Shown here: piece after piece, positions 11,580 to 24,039 of the stretch
Layout: each line of letters begins with the position of its first letter
Numbering within the stretch: position 1 is the first letter of the stretch
Source of the DNA: Macrostomum hystrix
Taxonomy: Eukaryota; Platyhelminthes; Macrostomidae
Reading direction: 5' to 3'
Assembly: GCA_950097015.1 (NCBI GenBank)
Contig: CATNEN010000038.1
Coordinates: 20,124,001 to 20,188,000 of the forward strand
Length of the DNA stretch: 64,000 bases
Notes under the pieces: generated by a model
Told to the model about the DNA's origin: nothing
Databases searched by the model: none
What the model saw: only the letters and a program-made list of their open reading frames with translations
Program-made: the position numbers and the translations under genes

Positions 11580-12598
11580 TAGGATCTGCTCATGATCCAG
11601 TCCCATCCGCTAATTAGTGGGATCTGCTCAAGACCCAGTCCCATCCGCTAATTAGTGGGATCTGCTCAAGACCCAGTCCCATCCGCTAATTAGTGGGATC
11701 TGCTCATGATCCAGTCCCATCCGCTAATTAGTGGGATCTGCTCAAGACCCAGTCCCATCCGCTAATTAGTGGGATCTGCTCAAGACCCAGTCCCATCCGC
11801 TAATTAGTGGGATCTGCTCATGATCCAGTCCCATCCACTAATTAATGGGATCTGCTCATGATCCAGTCCCATCCACTAATTAATGGGATCTGCTCATGAT
11901 CCAGTCCCATCCACTAATTAATGGGATCTGCTCATGATCCAGTCCCATCCGCTAATTAGTGGGATCTGCTCATGATCCAGTCCCATCCACTAATTAATGG
12001 GATCTGCTCATGATCCAGTCCCATCCGCTAATTAGTGGGATCTGCTCAAGACCCAGTCCCATCCACTAATTAGTGGGATCTGCTCATGATCCAGTCCCAT
12101 CCGCTAATTAGTGGGATCTGCTCAAGACCCAGTCCCATCCACTAATTAATGGGATCTGCTCATGATCCAGTCCCATCCGCTAATTAGTGGGATCTGCTCA
12201 TGATCCAGTCCCATCCACTAATTAGTGGGATCTGCTCAAGATCTAGTCCCATCCGCTAATTAGTGGGATCTGCTCAAGACCCAGTCCCATCCGCTAATTA
12301 GTGGGATCTGCTCAAGACCCAGTCCCATCCGCTAATTAGTGGGATCTGCTCAAGATCCAGTCCCATCCACTAATTAGTGGGATCTGCTCAAGATCCAGTC
12401 CCATCCGCTAATTAGTGGGATCTGCTCAAGACCCAGTCCCATCCACTAATTAGTGGGATCTGCTCAAGACCCAGTCCCATCCACTAATTAGTGGGATCTG
12501 CTCAAGATCCAGTCCCATCCGCTAATTAGTGGGATCTGCTCAAGATCCAGTCCCATCCGCTAATTAGTGGGATCTGCTCAAGACCCAGTCCCATCCAG
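11580..12598 (+). repeat. 38-bp minisatellite
   Basis: About 27 copies of a 38-bp unit with core GGGATCTGCTCAAGACCCAG and a palindromic CTAATTAG-containing half. Variants alternate between CAAGACCC and CATGATCC, and between CCGCTAATTAGT and CCACTAATTAAT. It lies about 360 bp beyond the stop codon of the minus-strand SCAF gene. Confidence 0.97.
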
Positions 12599-12599
12599 T

Positions 12600-12961
12600 T
12601 AGAGAGATCAGCTGGCTCATCTAAAACAGAATCAAGGTTATAAAATTAAACAAAGTATGCACAAGTAATAAAGCCTAAATAAAAAATTAGTTATTAAGAT
12701 AAGAATGCCCCAGACAATGGCAGGTCAACATTTAACGGGTTGTTTAAATAAAATGTAATGCAAGCTACACACATAACGGAAGGTGTTAAACTGGTAAGTT
12801 TTAAGACGTGTTTTGCGCTTTCAAAAAATTAATATGGGTCTTACACAGTGAATCTTAGTGACAATGTCATCATCCTTAACATGAACACAATGGAACACAT
12901 ATAATAGTTTCTAATGCACTGTCCTACCAATGAATGGATCCATAACTAAGTCGGCGAGGAT
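12600..12961. other. 3' region of the SCAF gene
   Basis: AT-rich DNA between the minisatellite and the SCAF stop codon; probably the 3' untranslated region of that minus-strand gene. No distinct signal was identified. Confidence 0.4.
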
Positions 12962-13425
12962 TCATAGGCCGCGTCCGACACCCGGTCGCCAGGCGCCGAT
13001 GCTGCCAATGCCACCGCGTGGACCAAAAAACGGCGGCTGGGGCAGGATCCCGCTGCCGATGTTGCCGCCGCGACCGCCGCCGCCGCGGAAGAAGCCAAGC
13101 GGAGGCGGACGCTGAGGAGGCACGGGTGTTCTGACGTACTGCTGCTGCTGCGGCATCGGCATTGGTAACAGGGTTGTGCGCGGCGGCGCAGGCGGTGGCG
13201 GTGGCTGCGGCTGCTTAAAAGAATTAGAATTATCTGTCGCCGAGCTAGACAAAGAAGCCGAAGCCTTTGGTGGCGATGTCAGCGCGGAGCTGGGTGCAGT
13301 TGAGACAGCGGCGGCGGCGGGAGACATTGACATTGGTAGAGGCGGCGGCGGTATGAACGCCGAGAAGTGCGGCATTGGCATAGGCGGCGGCGGCCTCATC
13401 AGCATTGAATGCGTCAAGGTTGGAT

Positions 13426-13459
<34 letters not shown>

Positions 13460-16400
13460 AATCGCTGCAACAGACTCGCCAGCTGAAGCAGGCAAAGCCG
13501 GCTCCTTGTGGGGTCGATAAGCCTGGCCGGAGTCCGGCTCGGCGGTGGCTTCCGCTCGACTACTTGGAGTGGGCGAACGGACCAGATCCACCAGCTCAAT
13601 GGGCACGCTGTCCTGATCCACGAATGCTCCACCTGCCGGGTTTTGGACAGGGAAGGACTTGATTAACAATCAAGAGATACAACTAATAACTGACCGACTA
13701 CTGATAACAGTGACTGTTGATTTTGACAACCCACTGATAACAGACTGTTGATATTGACAACTCACTGACAACAGAGACTGCTGATATTGACAACCCACTG
13801 ATAACAGAGACTGTTGATATTGACAACTCACTGATAACAGAGACTGTTGATATTGACAACCCACCGACAACAGAGACTGTTGATATTGACAACCCACTGA
13901 TAACAGTGACTGTTGATATTGACAACCCACTGATAACAGTGACTGTTGATATTGACAACTCACTGACAACAGAGACTGCTGATATTGACAACCCACTGAT
14001 AACAGAGACTGTTGATATTGACAACTCACTGACAACAGAGACTGCTGATATTGACAACCCACTGATAACAGAGACTGTTGATATTGACAACTCACTGATA
14101 ACAGAGACTGTTGATATTGACAACCCACCGACAACAGAGACTGTTGATATTGACAACCCACTGATAACAGTGACTGTTGATATTGACAACCCACTGATAA
14201 CAGTGACTGTTGATATTGACAACTCACTGACAACAGAGACTGCTGATATTGACAACCCACTGATAACAGAGACTGTTGATATTGACAACCCACTTATAAC
14301 AGAGACTGCTGATATTGACAACCCACTGATAACAGTGACTGTTGATATTGACAACCCACTGACAACAGAGACTGTTGATATTGACAACCCACTGATAACA
14401 GTGACTGTTGATATTGACAACCCACTGACAACAGAGACTGTTGATATTGACAACCCACTGATAACAGTGACTGTTGATATTGACAACTCACTGACAACAG
14501 AGACTGCTGATATTGACAACCCACTGATAACAGAGACTGTTGATATTGACAACCCACTGATAACAGTGAATGCTGATATTGACAACCCACTGATAACAGT
14601 GACTGTTGATTTTGACAACCCACTGACAACAGAGACTGTTGATATTGACAACCCACTGATAACAGTGACTGTTGATATTGACAACCCACTGATAACAGTG
14701 AATGCTGATATTGACAACCCACTGATAACAGTGACTGTTGATTTTGACAACCCACTGACAACAGAGACTGTTGATATTGACAGAAAGCTCACCCAGCAAC
14801 AAATCGCGCCAAGAGCTGTCTCTAGGAAACAGGTCATATGGTATATAGGTGCAGCCCTCCTCTTCGTCCCAGTATTCTTTCATCTCAGTGTCTTTAATGC
14901 CTTTATTAGGCGCCCAGGCCACGCGTAGTGAAGCGCCGTCTAGTTTAGTGCTGCGCAATCTGTCGATGGCTTTGGCGGCATGCTTTCTCTTTGAATAGAC
15001 GACGAAGCAGCAGCCGCGAGAGGCGATGAGTACCATTCCCTGAACCTGGCCATATTCATCCAACAATGAGCGCAGTTTAGCCTCAGTTGTAGACTTTTGC
15101 AATTTGCCAATGAAAATAGTCGCGCTAACAATCGATAGGCGGCCATCCCGCAGTCGGGGCAGAGCTTTGCGCTTGCGCTCTTTCCGTCGCCGTTCGGAGC
15201 TCTCGCCGCGACCGCCGCCGCTGTGACTTCGCCGACGACGCCTAGAAGATGACGACGAAGACGGCGGCTGCTGCTGCTGCTGTTGCTGCGAAGCGGGCGG
15301 GGATCGTGGGCGTCGATGACTACCCCGGCTTTGGCTGACACTTTCGCGTTTAATACGACCGCCATGATAATCTGGCGCATTTCCACCGTCAAATTCTTCG
15401 TGCTTGAGTTCGCTATTGTTATTATTATAACTACTATTAGTATTATTAATGTTATTCGTTCTGCTGCCAGCGTGACGGCCCTTAGTCTCATCGTCGATTT
15501 CGCCTTCTTCGTAAGAAACGCTTAGCCGCTGCGGCTGCTGGAAGTGACGCTGCTGATAGTATTGCTCATCCTGCAGCTGCTGCTGCTGATGATGCTCATG
15601 CACCACTTCTTCTTCTTCAAGCTGTTGACGCATCCTAGCCGACTGCAACTGCTCCTGCAGCACCCGAGTCTGCGCCAGAGTCTCAGTCATCTGCTGCAGC
15701 TGGTCCAGGAAGTTCTGATCTACGCTGCTGCCGCCGCCAGCGGACCCCCGGGCTGCGGCTGCTCGCCTATTCAAACCGTTTCTATCGCCGCCGAGGTTTT
15801 CATCCTCATCCGAATCGTCGCCGTAGTCGTAGGCGACAACATCCTTAGCCCGCTGGGCCTCCTGTTCGCGCTCTACAGCGGCCCTGGCCGTCTTAGTCAG
15901 CTCCTCCATCAGAGCCTGGAGCTGGGCTAGAATCTCAGGATCAATCATCTGCTGCTGGCTGAGCAAGCTGCTCTGCTGAAGAATTTTGTCTTGAAGGCTC
16001 TGCGGTAAGAAAAGTATATATATATATGGCATTAGCAAGACGTATTGTCTTAAAAGGGCTGCCAAACCCGCCTAAATTTCAACGCCAGACAAAGTATGTA
16101 AATCAATAAATCCTTAAAGTTCCATGCTTAGGGGTGAGTGGCAGAGCAGTTTACACGTTAGCCCTTCGCACCAAGATACGTGAGCTAGATTTCACAGCGA
16201 GCCCACGTTTATTCAGCTTATGAGTCAGCGGAATGGACAGAATCGCCTCTTTGCTGGCTAAGGGTCTTGTAAATACTGCAATACCAAATGATGTGCAATT
16301 GCCACAGCCTTCCAGCAATTATAAATCTACCACTCACTACCGACAATCTGTCAAAGTAGTACTAACAACATTTTTTAAAAAGAAAAATATAGCTATAAGA

Positions 16401-19400
16401 TACGAGGAAGTATTTCTCACCTGCAGCTGATTGATCTGATCTCGTACATCGTCTGTATCCTGGAATTTCTGCAACAGCTCGGCCACTGAGCTGATAATAC
16501 CGCCACCCTGCGGCGCCACGCTGCCGCCCGTTGCACCGGTTGACAATGCCGCTGTCGAGGCTGCGGTAGCGGCTGCTGCATCGGCCACGCTATCAAAGTT
16601 GTAGTTTTCGTCATCGACTGGCATATTATCTAAGGCAAGGCTGGGATCGTGATCATCGGCGAAATCGGCTTGGCCGCTATGCTGACGCTGCCGATGATGA
16701 TGATGATGGTGGTGCGGTCGCTTTTGACGATGCGTTGTGCCGCCGCTAGAACCAGTCAGATTATTGACAGCTATAGAGATCTGGGCTTGGGCTAGAGCCA
16801 GAAGATTTGCATCTTCCGGATTGTCGGCGAGGGTTAGTAGCGACTGCGAAGGATCAACAAATACGATGCGACTTTGGCTTGCAGGCTTGAGGTCAGTGAG
16901 AAAGTCTTTCAGTATTTCGTGAAGTTAACAACCTAATACCCCAGTGTCTCTTCAGGTTAATCCCCTAATACCTCATTGTCTTCAGGTTAATGCTCTAATA
17001 CCTCAGTGTCTCTTCGGGTTAATTCTCTAATACCTCAGTGTCTTTTTCAGGTAATCCCCTAATACCTCAGTGTCTTCAGGTTAATTCTCTAATACCTCAG
17101 TATCTCTTCGGGTTATTTCTCTAATACCTCAGTGTCTCTTCGGGTTAATTCTCTAATACCTCAGTGTCTTTTCAGGTAATCCACTAATACCTCAGTGTCT
17201 TTTCAGGTTAATTCTCTAATACCTCAGTGTCTTTTCAGGTAATCCACTAATAACTCAGTGTCTTTTTAGGTTAATCCCCTAATACCTCAGTGTCTTCAGG
17301 TTAATCCCCTAATACCTCAGTGTCTCTTCAGGTTAATCCCCTAATACCTCAGTGTCTTCAGGTTAATCCTCTAATACCTCAGTGTCTTCAGGTTAATTCT
17401 CTAATACCTCAGTGTCTCTTCAGGTTAGTTATCTAATACCCCAGTGACTCTTCAGGCTAATTATCTAATACCTCAGTGTCTTTTTAGGTTAATCCCCTAA
17501 TACCTCAGTGTCTTCAGGTTAATCCTCTAATACCTCAGTGTCTCTTCAGGTTAATTCTCTAATACCTCAGTGTCTCTTCAGGTTAATCCCCTAATACCTC
17601 AGTGTCTTCAGGTTAATCCTCTAATACCTCAGTGTCTCTTCAGGTTAAATTCTCTAATACCTCAGTGTCTTCAGGTTAATCCTCTAATACCTCAGTGTCT
17701 CTTCAGGTTAATCCCCTAATACCTCAGTGTCTCTTCAGGTTAATCCCCTTATACCTCATTGTCTTTTCATGTTAATTCTCTAATACCTCAGTGTCTCTTC
17801 AGGTTAATCCACTAATACCTCAGTGTCTTCAGGTTAATTCTCTAATACCCCAGTGACTCTTCAGGCTAATTCTCTAATACCCCAGTGTCTCTTCAGGCTA
17901 ATTCTCTAATACCTCAGTGTCTCTTCAGGTTAATTCTCTAATACCCCAGTGACTCTTCAGGCTAATTCTCTAATACCTCAGTGTCTCTTCAGGTTAATTC
18001 TCTAATACCCCAGTGACTCTTCAGGCTAATTCTCTAATACCCCAGTGACTCTTCAGGCTAATTCTCTAATACCCCAGTGTCTCTTCAGGTTAATTCTCTA
18101 ATACCCCAGTGTCTCTTCAGGTTAATTCTCTAATACCCCAGTGACTCTTCAGGCGAATTCTCTAATACCCCAGTGACTCTTCAGGCTAATTCTCTAATAC
18201 CCCAGTGACTCTTCAGGTTAATTCTCTAATACCCCAGTGTCTCTTCAGGTTAATTCTCTAATACCCCAGTGTCTCTTCAGGTTAATTCTCTAATACCCCA
18301 GTGACTCTTCAGGCTAATTCTCTAATACCCCAGTGACTCTTCAGGCTAATTCTCTAATACCCCAGTGTCTCTTCAGGTTAATTCTCTAATACCCCAGTGT
18401 CTCTTCAGGTTAATTCTCTAATACCCCAGTGACTCTTCAGGCGAATTCTCTAATACCCCAGTGACTCTTCAGGCGAATTCTCTAATACCCCAGTGACTCT
18501 TCAGGCGAATTCTCTAATACCCCAGTGACTCTTCAGGCTAATTCTCTAATACCCCAGTGACTCTTCAGGCGAATTCTCTAATACCCCAGTGTCTCTTCAG
18601 GCGAATTCTCTAATACCCCAGTGTCTCTTCAGGCGAATTCTCTAATACCCCAGTGACTCTTCAGGCGAATTCTCTAATACCCCAGTGACTCTTCAGGCGA
18701 ATTCTCTAATACCCCAGTGTCTCTTCAGGCTAATCGCTTAGTACTTCAGTGCCATCAGGCCTATATTTTAAAGCATTATTACCTGAATAACTTCAGGAGT
18801 GAATGTGTCATTCTTTAGCCAGAGATTCAGCACCCGAATAACCAGATGTCGATCCTTGTCATCGCAGCGAAACAGCTGTTGAAAGGTTGGCAGCAGGTTT
18901 TTTAGAAAACGCGGCGCAAACACGTCCCTTTCGGCGCCATACTGATGCCTGCTCTGCCTGATGATGGCATCCATTACGTATAGACCAGGAACCTTGTAAT
19001 CTGGCGAACACTTCTGAATAAACTTTTCAACACTCTGCACTATGTGCTTGTAGAATTTAATTCCTCGAATAGCCGATTTAGTTATCATCGACATCTTCTG
19101 GCGAGACACTGGCGGCCGGTGATCCAGCAGGCCTTTCATCTGTTTGGCAGTGAATAGTAAAACGCTGTATTGGTGTTTCATTCAATATTAATTTAGTGGA
19201 ACTAACATCAAGTTGAGGCATCTTCTTATAATGATACTACCAAAGTAATGTTGAGAACTAGATCAAATGCAATTAACTTTTTAATAGCAATACCCATAAG
19301 CAGTTATTTAGAAAACATATGACGATAATACAAAATATTTTTGCATTATTTTGAATTATAACTTTGCATAGCATATAACTTTGTTGGATTGTTGCTTCAA

Positions 19401-21683
19401 TATTTAGCTGTTTTAAGTGTTTAAAACATAATGATTTGTCTCTTTTAAAAAATACATTACTCTAAATCAAAAGAAATATTTTTTTGATATAGCTTCTTGT
19501 TAATTGTGAAGCCAATATTTATTATTTAAAAGCTGCAATTAAAATATTAAAATATATATACACATATACAACAATATGTTTGAGAACAAGCATTTTATAA
19601 TGGGGCCTAAATTTTACATTAACAAAACTAGCTACTGTTTTAATGAATTAAACATAATTAATCTGGAAATGTATACAAGTAACTATATTCCTCATAACAT
19701 AATATTGCAGATATATGGAAAAACTTTAAGCTTAACTATGCAAGCAATACTATAGATACAAGTACAAAAAGGTAGAGTATTTGTACAGCTGAGTGCAGTA
19801 TTTTACTGGTTGGCTTATTCAGATCAGTCACCACTAACATCTACTGCAGAGTCCTAAACTAGGTGCATATTAAAAAAATTAAATTTCATTACTACTAAAA
19901 TTTATTACCCAACATTCAATAGGACAAGCATTGCTTTACAACTTCTTTTAAAATACATAAAATTCAATTTCCTAACTTACTCTGAAGTTGAAAGTTAAAC
20001 ATTAAGTTCCGAATTTCAGAAATAGAAAAAACTAGGATTGACAAATGCTAGGATTTAAGCTAAAATTGTACATCCTAAAGTCTATTTTTTTCTCTAATAT
20101 TGTTCACAACAAGTACCCTTGTTGAAAGTAGTAAACAGTGCCACTAACTAGTTATAGCAAAATAATTTTCTTGTCCAACAATCAAATACCACAATTGTCC
20201 TTAGGTTGTCACTTGACCTATTATTATATTTTTAGACTAAAAAAATAAAGTCTTCAGAAAAGAAGAAATTATAGAACAATTCAAGCTATTGGACTGCAAA
20301 TAAGCATGGCAGCTATAGTAGGGCTTTCTTTCTAAAGTACAATACATATATTATAAATATTAAAGACAAATCTGGTATAAAATTTCACTTCATTCAAAAA
20401 ACTAAAAAAGAAAATAGATTGTTGCCAAAATGGTTGTCCCTAGGGGTTGCACAAGATCCCAATTGGGATACCGAAAACTCTGGATCCCAATAAATTTTGG
20501 GATCCAAATCCTAACTCTTAGAGTTGGGCTCCCAACTCCCAACTCTGGATCTAGATCCTAGCTCATCTCATGCCTCTAATACATCAATAGCTTAGTAACA
20601 GCCTGAAAAAATTGATGCAGGCTGAGCCAATGCATAACTTAGGTTTTAACATCTGTTATTATTCATTTCACTTTATTCATTAAAGTAATCCATCTAATTT
20701 TTTGTTTTTTTAAAATACTTTATACTTGAAAAATCACATATTTAACTCATCTATATTTTGTAAAATAACAAGATACAAAAGGACATTCTTTGACTCCAAC
20801 ACTCCACTTAGCTTAAGCATAGGCTCTTTCTATCCTGAATCCCACCTGATCCTACCTAGAAATAAATTAAGATCTCAATCCCAACCAATCACATTAACCT
20901 TGATCCTATCCAACTACTAGTTGTTACTAAAGTGAGTTGTTGCAAAAATAGATGTTGCCAAAGTGGTTCATTGCAAAAGTATACTGTAGTCTGGTACCAT
21001 ATGGACTGCAATTGTAATGTTAGCGGTAAAACTTCTAACTTTACCCCATAGTAATGTCACACATTACCCTGGCCGTGAAGTTAGCCGTTTTTACTACACT
21101 GTTTAAATGACCTCATTTCAGCCTTGGACTATGCGGAATTTACCCCACTGTTTTAAATAACCTCATTGCAACAAGACTATTTACCCCGACTTTATATTTG
21201 AAGCTAAAATATATCTATCACTGTTAAACCAGACACTCTTACGCATAGTCCGAGCCTGAAATGAGGTTATTTAAACAGTGCGGTAAATTCCACATAGTCC
21301 ACGGCATAATGAGGTTTGTTGAACAGTGCAGTTTTTTAACATGTTATAAACAGTGTGGTAAAATGTCGCTAACATGCAATTGTATGGCTATAGCCTAGGT
21401 TACAAAACTATCCACACAGGCAGTGCTTATCCCCATGGTATGGGCTACAGGGATATAATCATCTGCATAAAAAATACATAATGATTTTTATAGACCATAG
21501 GGCCTAGTTGTTTATCTCAATTAGTGCATTCTTCAGAAATGAAAGAAAACACTGTCCAGCTATGTGATACTCTAGACAGATATGTGATTAAAAAATGATA
21601 TTAAAACAAAAGCCAAGGATAGCTTTTAGCTGGCTAAAAAATCTTGCACTTACCTCCTTGTTAAAGTTCTGGACAACTTCCAT
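12962..21683 (-). CDS. SCAF8: SCAF4/SCAF8-type CTD-binding, RNA-binding protein
   Basis: Five minus-strand exons join in phase: 21683-21654 (MEVVQNFNKE), 19139-18783, 16885-16421, 15999-14793, 13632-12962, giving about 909 aa. Residues 1-129 are a CTD-interacting domain (SAIRGIKFYKHIVQSVEKFI, VPGLYVMDAIIRQSRHQY, APRFLKN). A low-complexity His/Ala part follows, then an Arg/Ser-rich part. An RRM at about 574-650 shows ATIFIGKLQKSTTEA, GMVLIASRGCCFVVYSKRKH and AWAPNKGIKD, followed by the SCAF-specific CTYIPYDLF. The tail is rich in proline and glycine. In animals SCAF4 and SCAF8 bind the phosphorylated RNA polymerase II C-terminal domain and prevent early termination at upstream poly(A) sites. 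Exon 5's acceptor at 13633-13634 was chosen because it alone keeps phase. An ortholog of the SCAF4/8 pair, not assignable to one. Confidence 0.9.
13720..14785 (+). repeat. 33-bp minisatellite filling SCAF intron 4
   Basis: About 32 copies of a 33-bp unit with core GACTGTTGATATTGACAACC, then CACTGATAACAG. It reaches within about 10 bp of the splice donor of exon 4 on the minus strand and almost to the acceptor side, so it forms nearly the whole 1.16-kb intron. It opens long false ORFs on both strands. Confidence 0.97.
16131..16275 (+). mobile_element. tRNA-derived SINE, copy E (internally deleted)
   Basis: Starts GGGGTGAGTGGCAGAGCAGT (A-box region), continues with CGCACCAAGATACGTGAGCT (B-box region), then jumps to the tail block ATGAGTCAGCGGAATGGACA and CTTTGCTGGCTAAGGGTCTTG. 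The central body found in the full copies is missing. It sits in the SCAF intron between exons 3 and 4. Confidence 0.75.
16925..18750 (+). repeat. 32-bp minisatellite filling SCAF intron 2
   Basis: More than 50 copies of a unit of about 32 bp with core CTCTAATACCCCAGTGACTC, then TTCAGGCTAATT. The left part is more variable (28-33 bp units with TCTTCAGGTTAAT), while the right part is more uniform, as if expansion was more recent there. It fills nearly all of the 1.9-kb intron between exons 2 and 3. Confidence 0.97.
19140..21653 (-). other. SCAF intron 1 (2.5 kb)
   Basis: Donor after the 30-nt first coding exon (gtaagt-type at 21653) and acceptor CCAAACAG at 19140. The intron is AT-rich. It carries a GGATCC-rich imperfect repeat at about 20450-20580 and an inverted-repeat element at about 21005-21395. 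The CID homology resumes exactly at the acceptor, which supports the join. Confidence 0.75.
21005..21395. mobile_element. Foldback/MITE-like inverted repeat
   Basis: Left arm has GCAATTGTAATGTTAGCGGT; right arm has ATGTCGCTAACATGCAATTG, its imperfect reverse complement. Inner blocks also pair: ATGACCTCATTTCAGCCTTG with GCCTGAAATGAGGTTATTTA, and GACTATGCGGAATTTACCCC with GTGCGGTAAATTCCACATAG. There is no coding capacity. The arrangement suggests a miniature inverted-repeat element in SCAF intron 1, though no target duplication was defined. Confidence 0.65.
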
Positions 21684-22260
21684 GGTTGACCAGGTTTTTA
21701 ATCAATTACTATCTACACTATAGACTTACAGCCCTCGAAAATTCCCTTGATGGCTCAACACAGAATCAGCTTTAAGTATAAGATTTGAGTTTACCTAGGA
21801 CTAATGGGACAAGGCTAGCTAATGCAACGCTTTATTATTTACAACCTGAATATTTTAAAAAAAGAAAAAATTATCTATATTAATAATGATATCTATATAG
21901 TACTTGTACTGCTCAATATCAAATGGCACAAAGTAGCTGGTAAAAACAACTCAATGAAACAACATTATACCACCAGTACTACGTACGTACGATGAGTTTA
22001 TTTTTTTGAAAGGTCTTTTGCTCAGTGCTTTTCTGGGAAATAGCACAACCAGAAAAACAAGTGTGCTCGTAAAATATATTACTCCTTAAGATACTGTAGG
22101 TTTTCAATAGGCTGCCTAAATAAAATATTACTGTTTTTTGTTTTTTTAGAGCTTTTGGACATGACAGATATCCACTTTTAAATATACGAGTAACTTGACT
22201 ACATACCCACATACTTTACCTGCAGCAGAATGCTGAACACCTAAAGGCCAGGACAATAAT
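21684..22260. other. Region upstream of SCAF start
   Basis: Expected to contain the SCAF 5' untranslated region and promoter on the minus strand. No TATA box or other clear motif was recognised, and no separate gene is supported. Confidence 0.3.
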
Positions 22261-22261
22261 T

Positions 22262-23150
22262 AAACGAGGGGTATCCAAAAAACTTGCCTGTTAAAATTAA
22301 CTAATCATAATACTTAACTGGAAATAACAAAGGATGAACAGCGACACAATCTACTAATTTTAGTGTGTCGCTGAAATAAAAAAACTGCATAAATGAAAGA
22401 AAAGTTAGGGCAAAAAAGTAACAGGACCCATGTCATAGTTTTAGACATAAAGCGAAGCTGCTACTCAGCATCACTCGTAGGTGCCATCCTCTACTCAACA
22501 ACGTCCTCTCGTCTCCACGAAACTGAGCACACTTGTCCCATCGAAGGGGAGCTGATCGATATAAGTCAAAGTCGCATCAGTGCAATATGTAGAGTTAGTG
22601 CTGCTTAATCTCTTATACCAAAATGTGGTGTATAGCCTTCGTGGTGCAGTCTTGATTCTCGTTAACACGACCTCGCAGGAGCATTAAGCGTTGAAAAACA
22701 GCATTATATTCCTTTGCTGATGTTCTCGTCGCAGTCTGGTTAGGGTCTGCGACCACAAAACGTCTCAGCAAATTCTATCACAGTTAAAATCACTGTCTAT
22801 TAGCTGTGTTGGCTCCAACAAGATAAGACGATTGTCAATTATAAAGGGTCCATGCAGGACAATCCAAGAAGACCAAAGCCGTGATCATGATCTGATCATG
22901 TGGCTGCTATATATACTGTGCTTTAATTTTCTGGTGGATCAGATCCCAATTCTAGGCCATCAAGTGCGACTCGATGAGAGGAGCGAAGTAGACCGGGATC
23001 CATGTCTCGTCACCTGTGACGATTTACCCCATAAAGTTACTCCTAGCCGAGCTGATTGATCCGATTTTGGCAGATCTCCATGCGCTGTACTATAATTCAT
23101 GTCCTCAGATAGAAGGCGTGGGACCCAATGAGCACTACCAGGGGGCGCCA
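22262..23150 (-). pseudogene. Mariner-type transposase pseudogene
   Basis: Minus-strand reading gives HWVPRLLSED (about 23132-23100), then IVTGDETWIPVYFAPLIESH (about 23025-22965), the mariner hallmark with the first catalytic Asp, then KIKAQYI, a stop, and ITALVFLDCPAWTLYN near 22875. Several stops and frameshifts break it. At 22261 a word ACGAGGGGTATCCAAAAAAC matches the usual mariner terminal repeat. The other end was not found, so the element is truncated or interrupted, perhaps by the G-rich repeat that follows. Confidence 0.8.
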
Positions 23151-23540
23151 CTACCAGGGGGTGCTACTTCCAAGGGGGCGCCATTACTGTAATAAAGTCA
23201 GCATGGCTTGCAGAGAGAGAAGTTCTTCAGAGCAGGCCAAGCCTATAGCTCTCTAAATAAATATAAGTTTATTTCTCAGCCTGACCAGGCTGACCAATCA
23301 GCCGCTACCTCTGGGCGTGCACGCGCTCCAGAGTACGCACATGCGCGAGTACATTGCGAGAGAGAGAGAGAAAAATAACACCCTCAATCCCCTACTCTGC
23401 ACTGATAGCGAAACGCAGTCACCACAATTACCAGCGGGCGCCATGTCCCAGGGGGTGCTACTTCCATGGGGGGCGCCACTACCAGGGGGCTCCATGTACC
23501 ATGGGGGCGCCACTACAAGGGGGCGCCACTTCTCGCCCTT
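23130..23540 (+). repeat. GGGGGCGCCAC-type irregular repeat
   Basis: Scattered copies of CCAGGGGGCGCCACTACCAG and GGGGGTGCTACTTCCA separated by unrelated sequence, including a block at 23190-23420 with AGAGAGAGAGAG. The half-palindromic GGCGCC core recurs at 55590-55620. This looks like two arms around an inserted or expanded segment; its nature is unknown. Confidence 0.5.
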
Positions 23541-24039
23541 GGTAGTGGCACCTCCTGGTGATCTTGACCTTGACGGGTAACCCTAGTGAATTTCATATGA
23601 CCCTTTAATTAAAAAAAATAGTTAAAACTTCAGTATTCTGTATTTGCTTAAACCATACGCTTGCCATTCAGCGCAATATTATACTTGCCTTAAGTGACAA
23701 TGTCAATTCATCAGATAAATAATTATTGAAAAACTGACACATCAGCGTAATAAAGAAAATCGACAGCATTTCATTTTCTCAAACTTTCCAACTCGCCAAA
23801 CGTCAATCTCACCCAGATGAGTAAACACGAAGCACTGAATCGTAAGCCAGCAATCGAAAGGAACAGGACCAGCTGCTGCTCCAGCTGCTGCGCGAGAAAA
23901 TAAGCCAGATGAAATCGACAGCCACCTGACTTCGGTAAGCATATAATGAAACGCATGTCCAACCTGCAAGAATCCAGCAGGCTTTAAAAATTCCCGCAAC
24001 ACGGTAACAATTCAATCGTAAGTCACTATCTCAGCCACA
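23541..24039. other. Region upstream of the lectin gene
   Basis: No independent gene is supported; minus-strand ORFs at 23742-24015 overlap each other and match nothing I recognise. It presumably includes the lectin promoter, but no clear TATA box was found. Confidence 0.3.

Noticed and set aside
13670-14928. Long ORFs on both strands (207, 340 and 379 aa) with repeated short peptides
   Set aside because: All come from the 33-bp minisatellite in SCAF intron 4; the real gene is spliced around it.
18768-19181. Independent 137-aa protein starting MKHQYSVLLF
   Set aside because: The segment before MKGLL is intron ending in CCAAACAG; the rest is exon 2 of the SCAF gene.
23742-24015. Minus-strand ORFs upstream of the lectin
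   Set aside because: Three overlapping frames, no homology recognised, and only open by chance.
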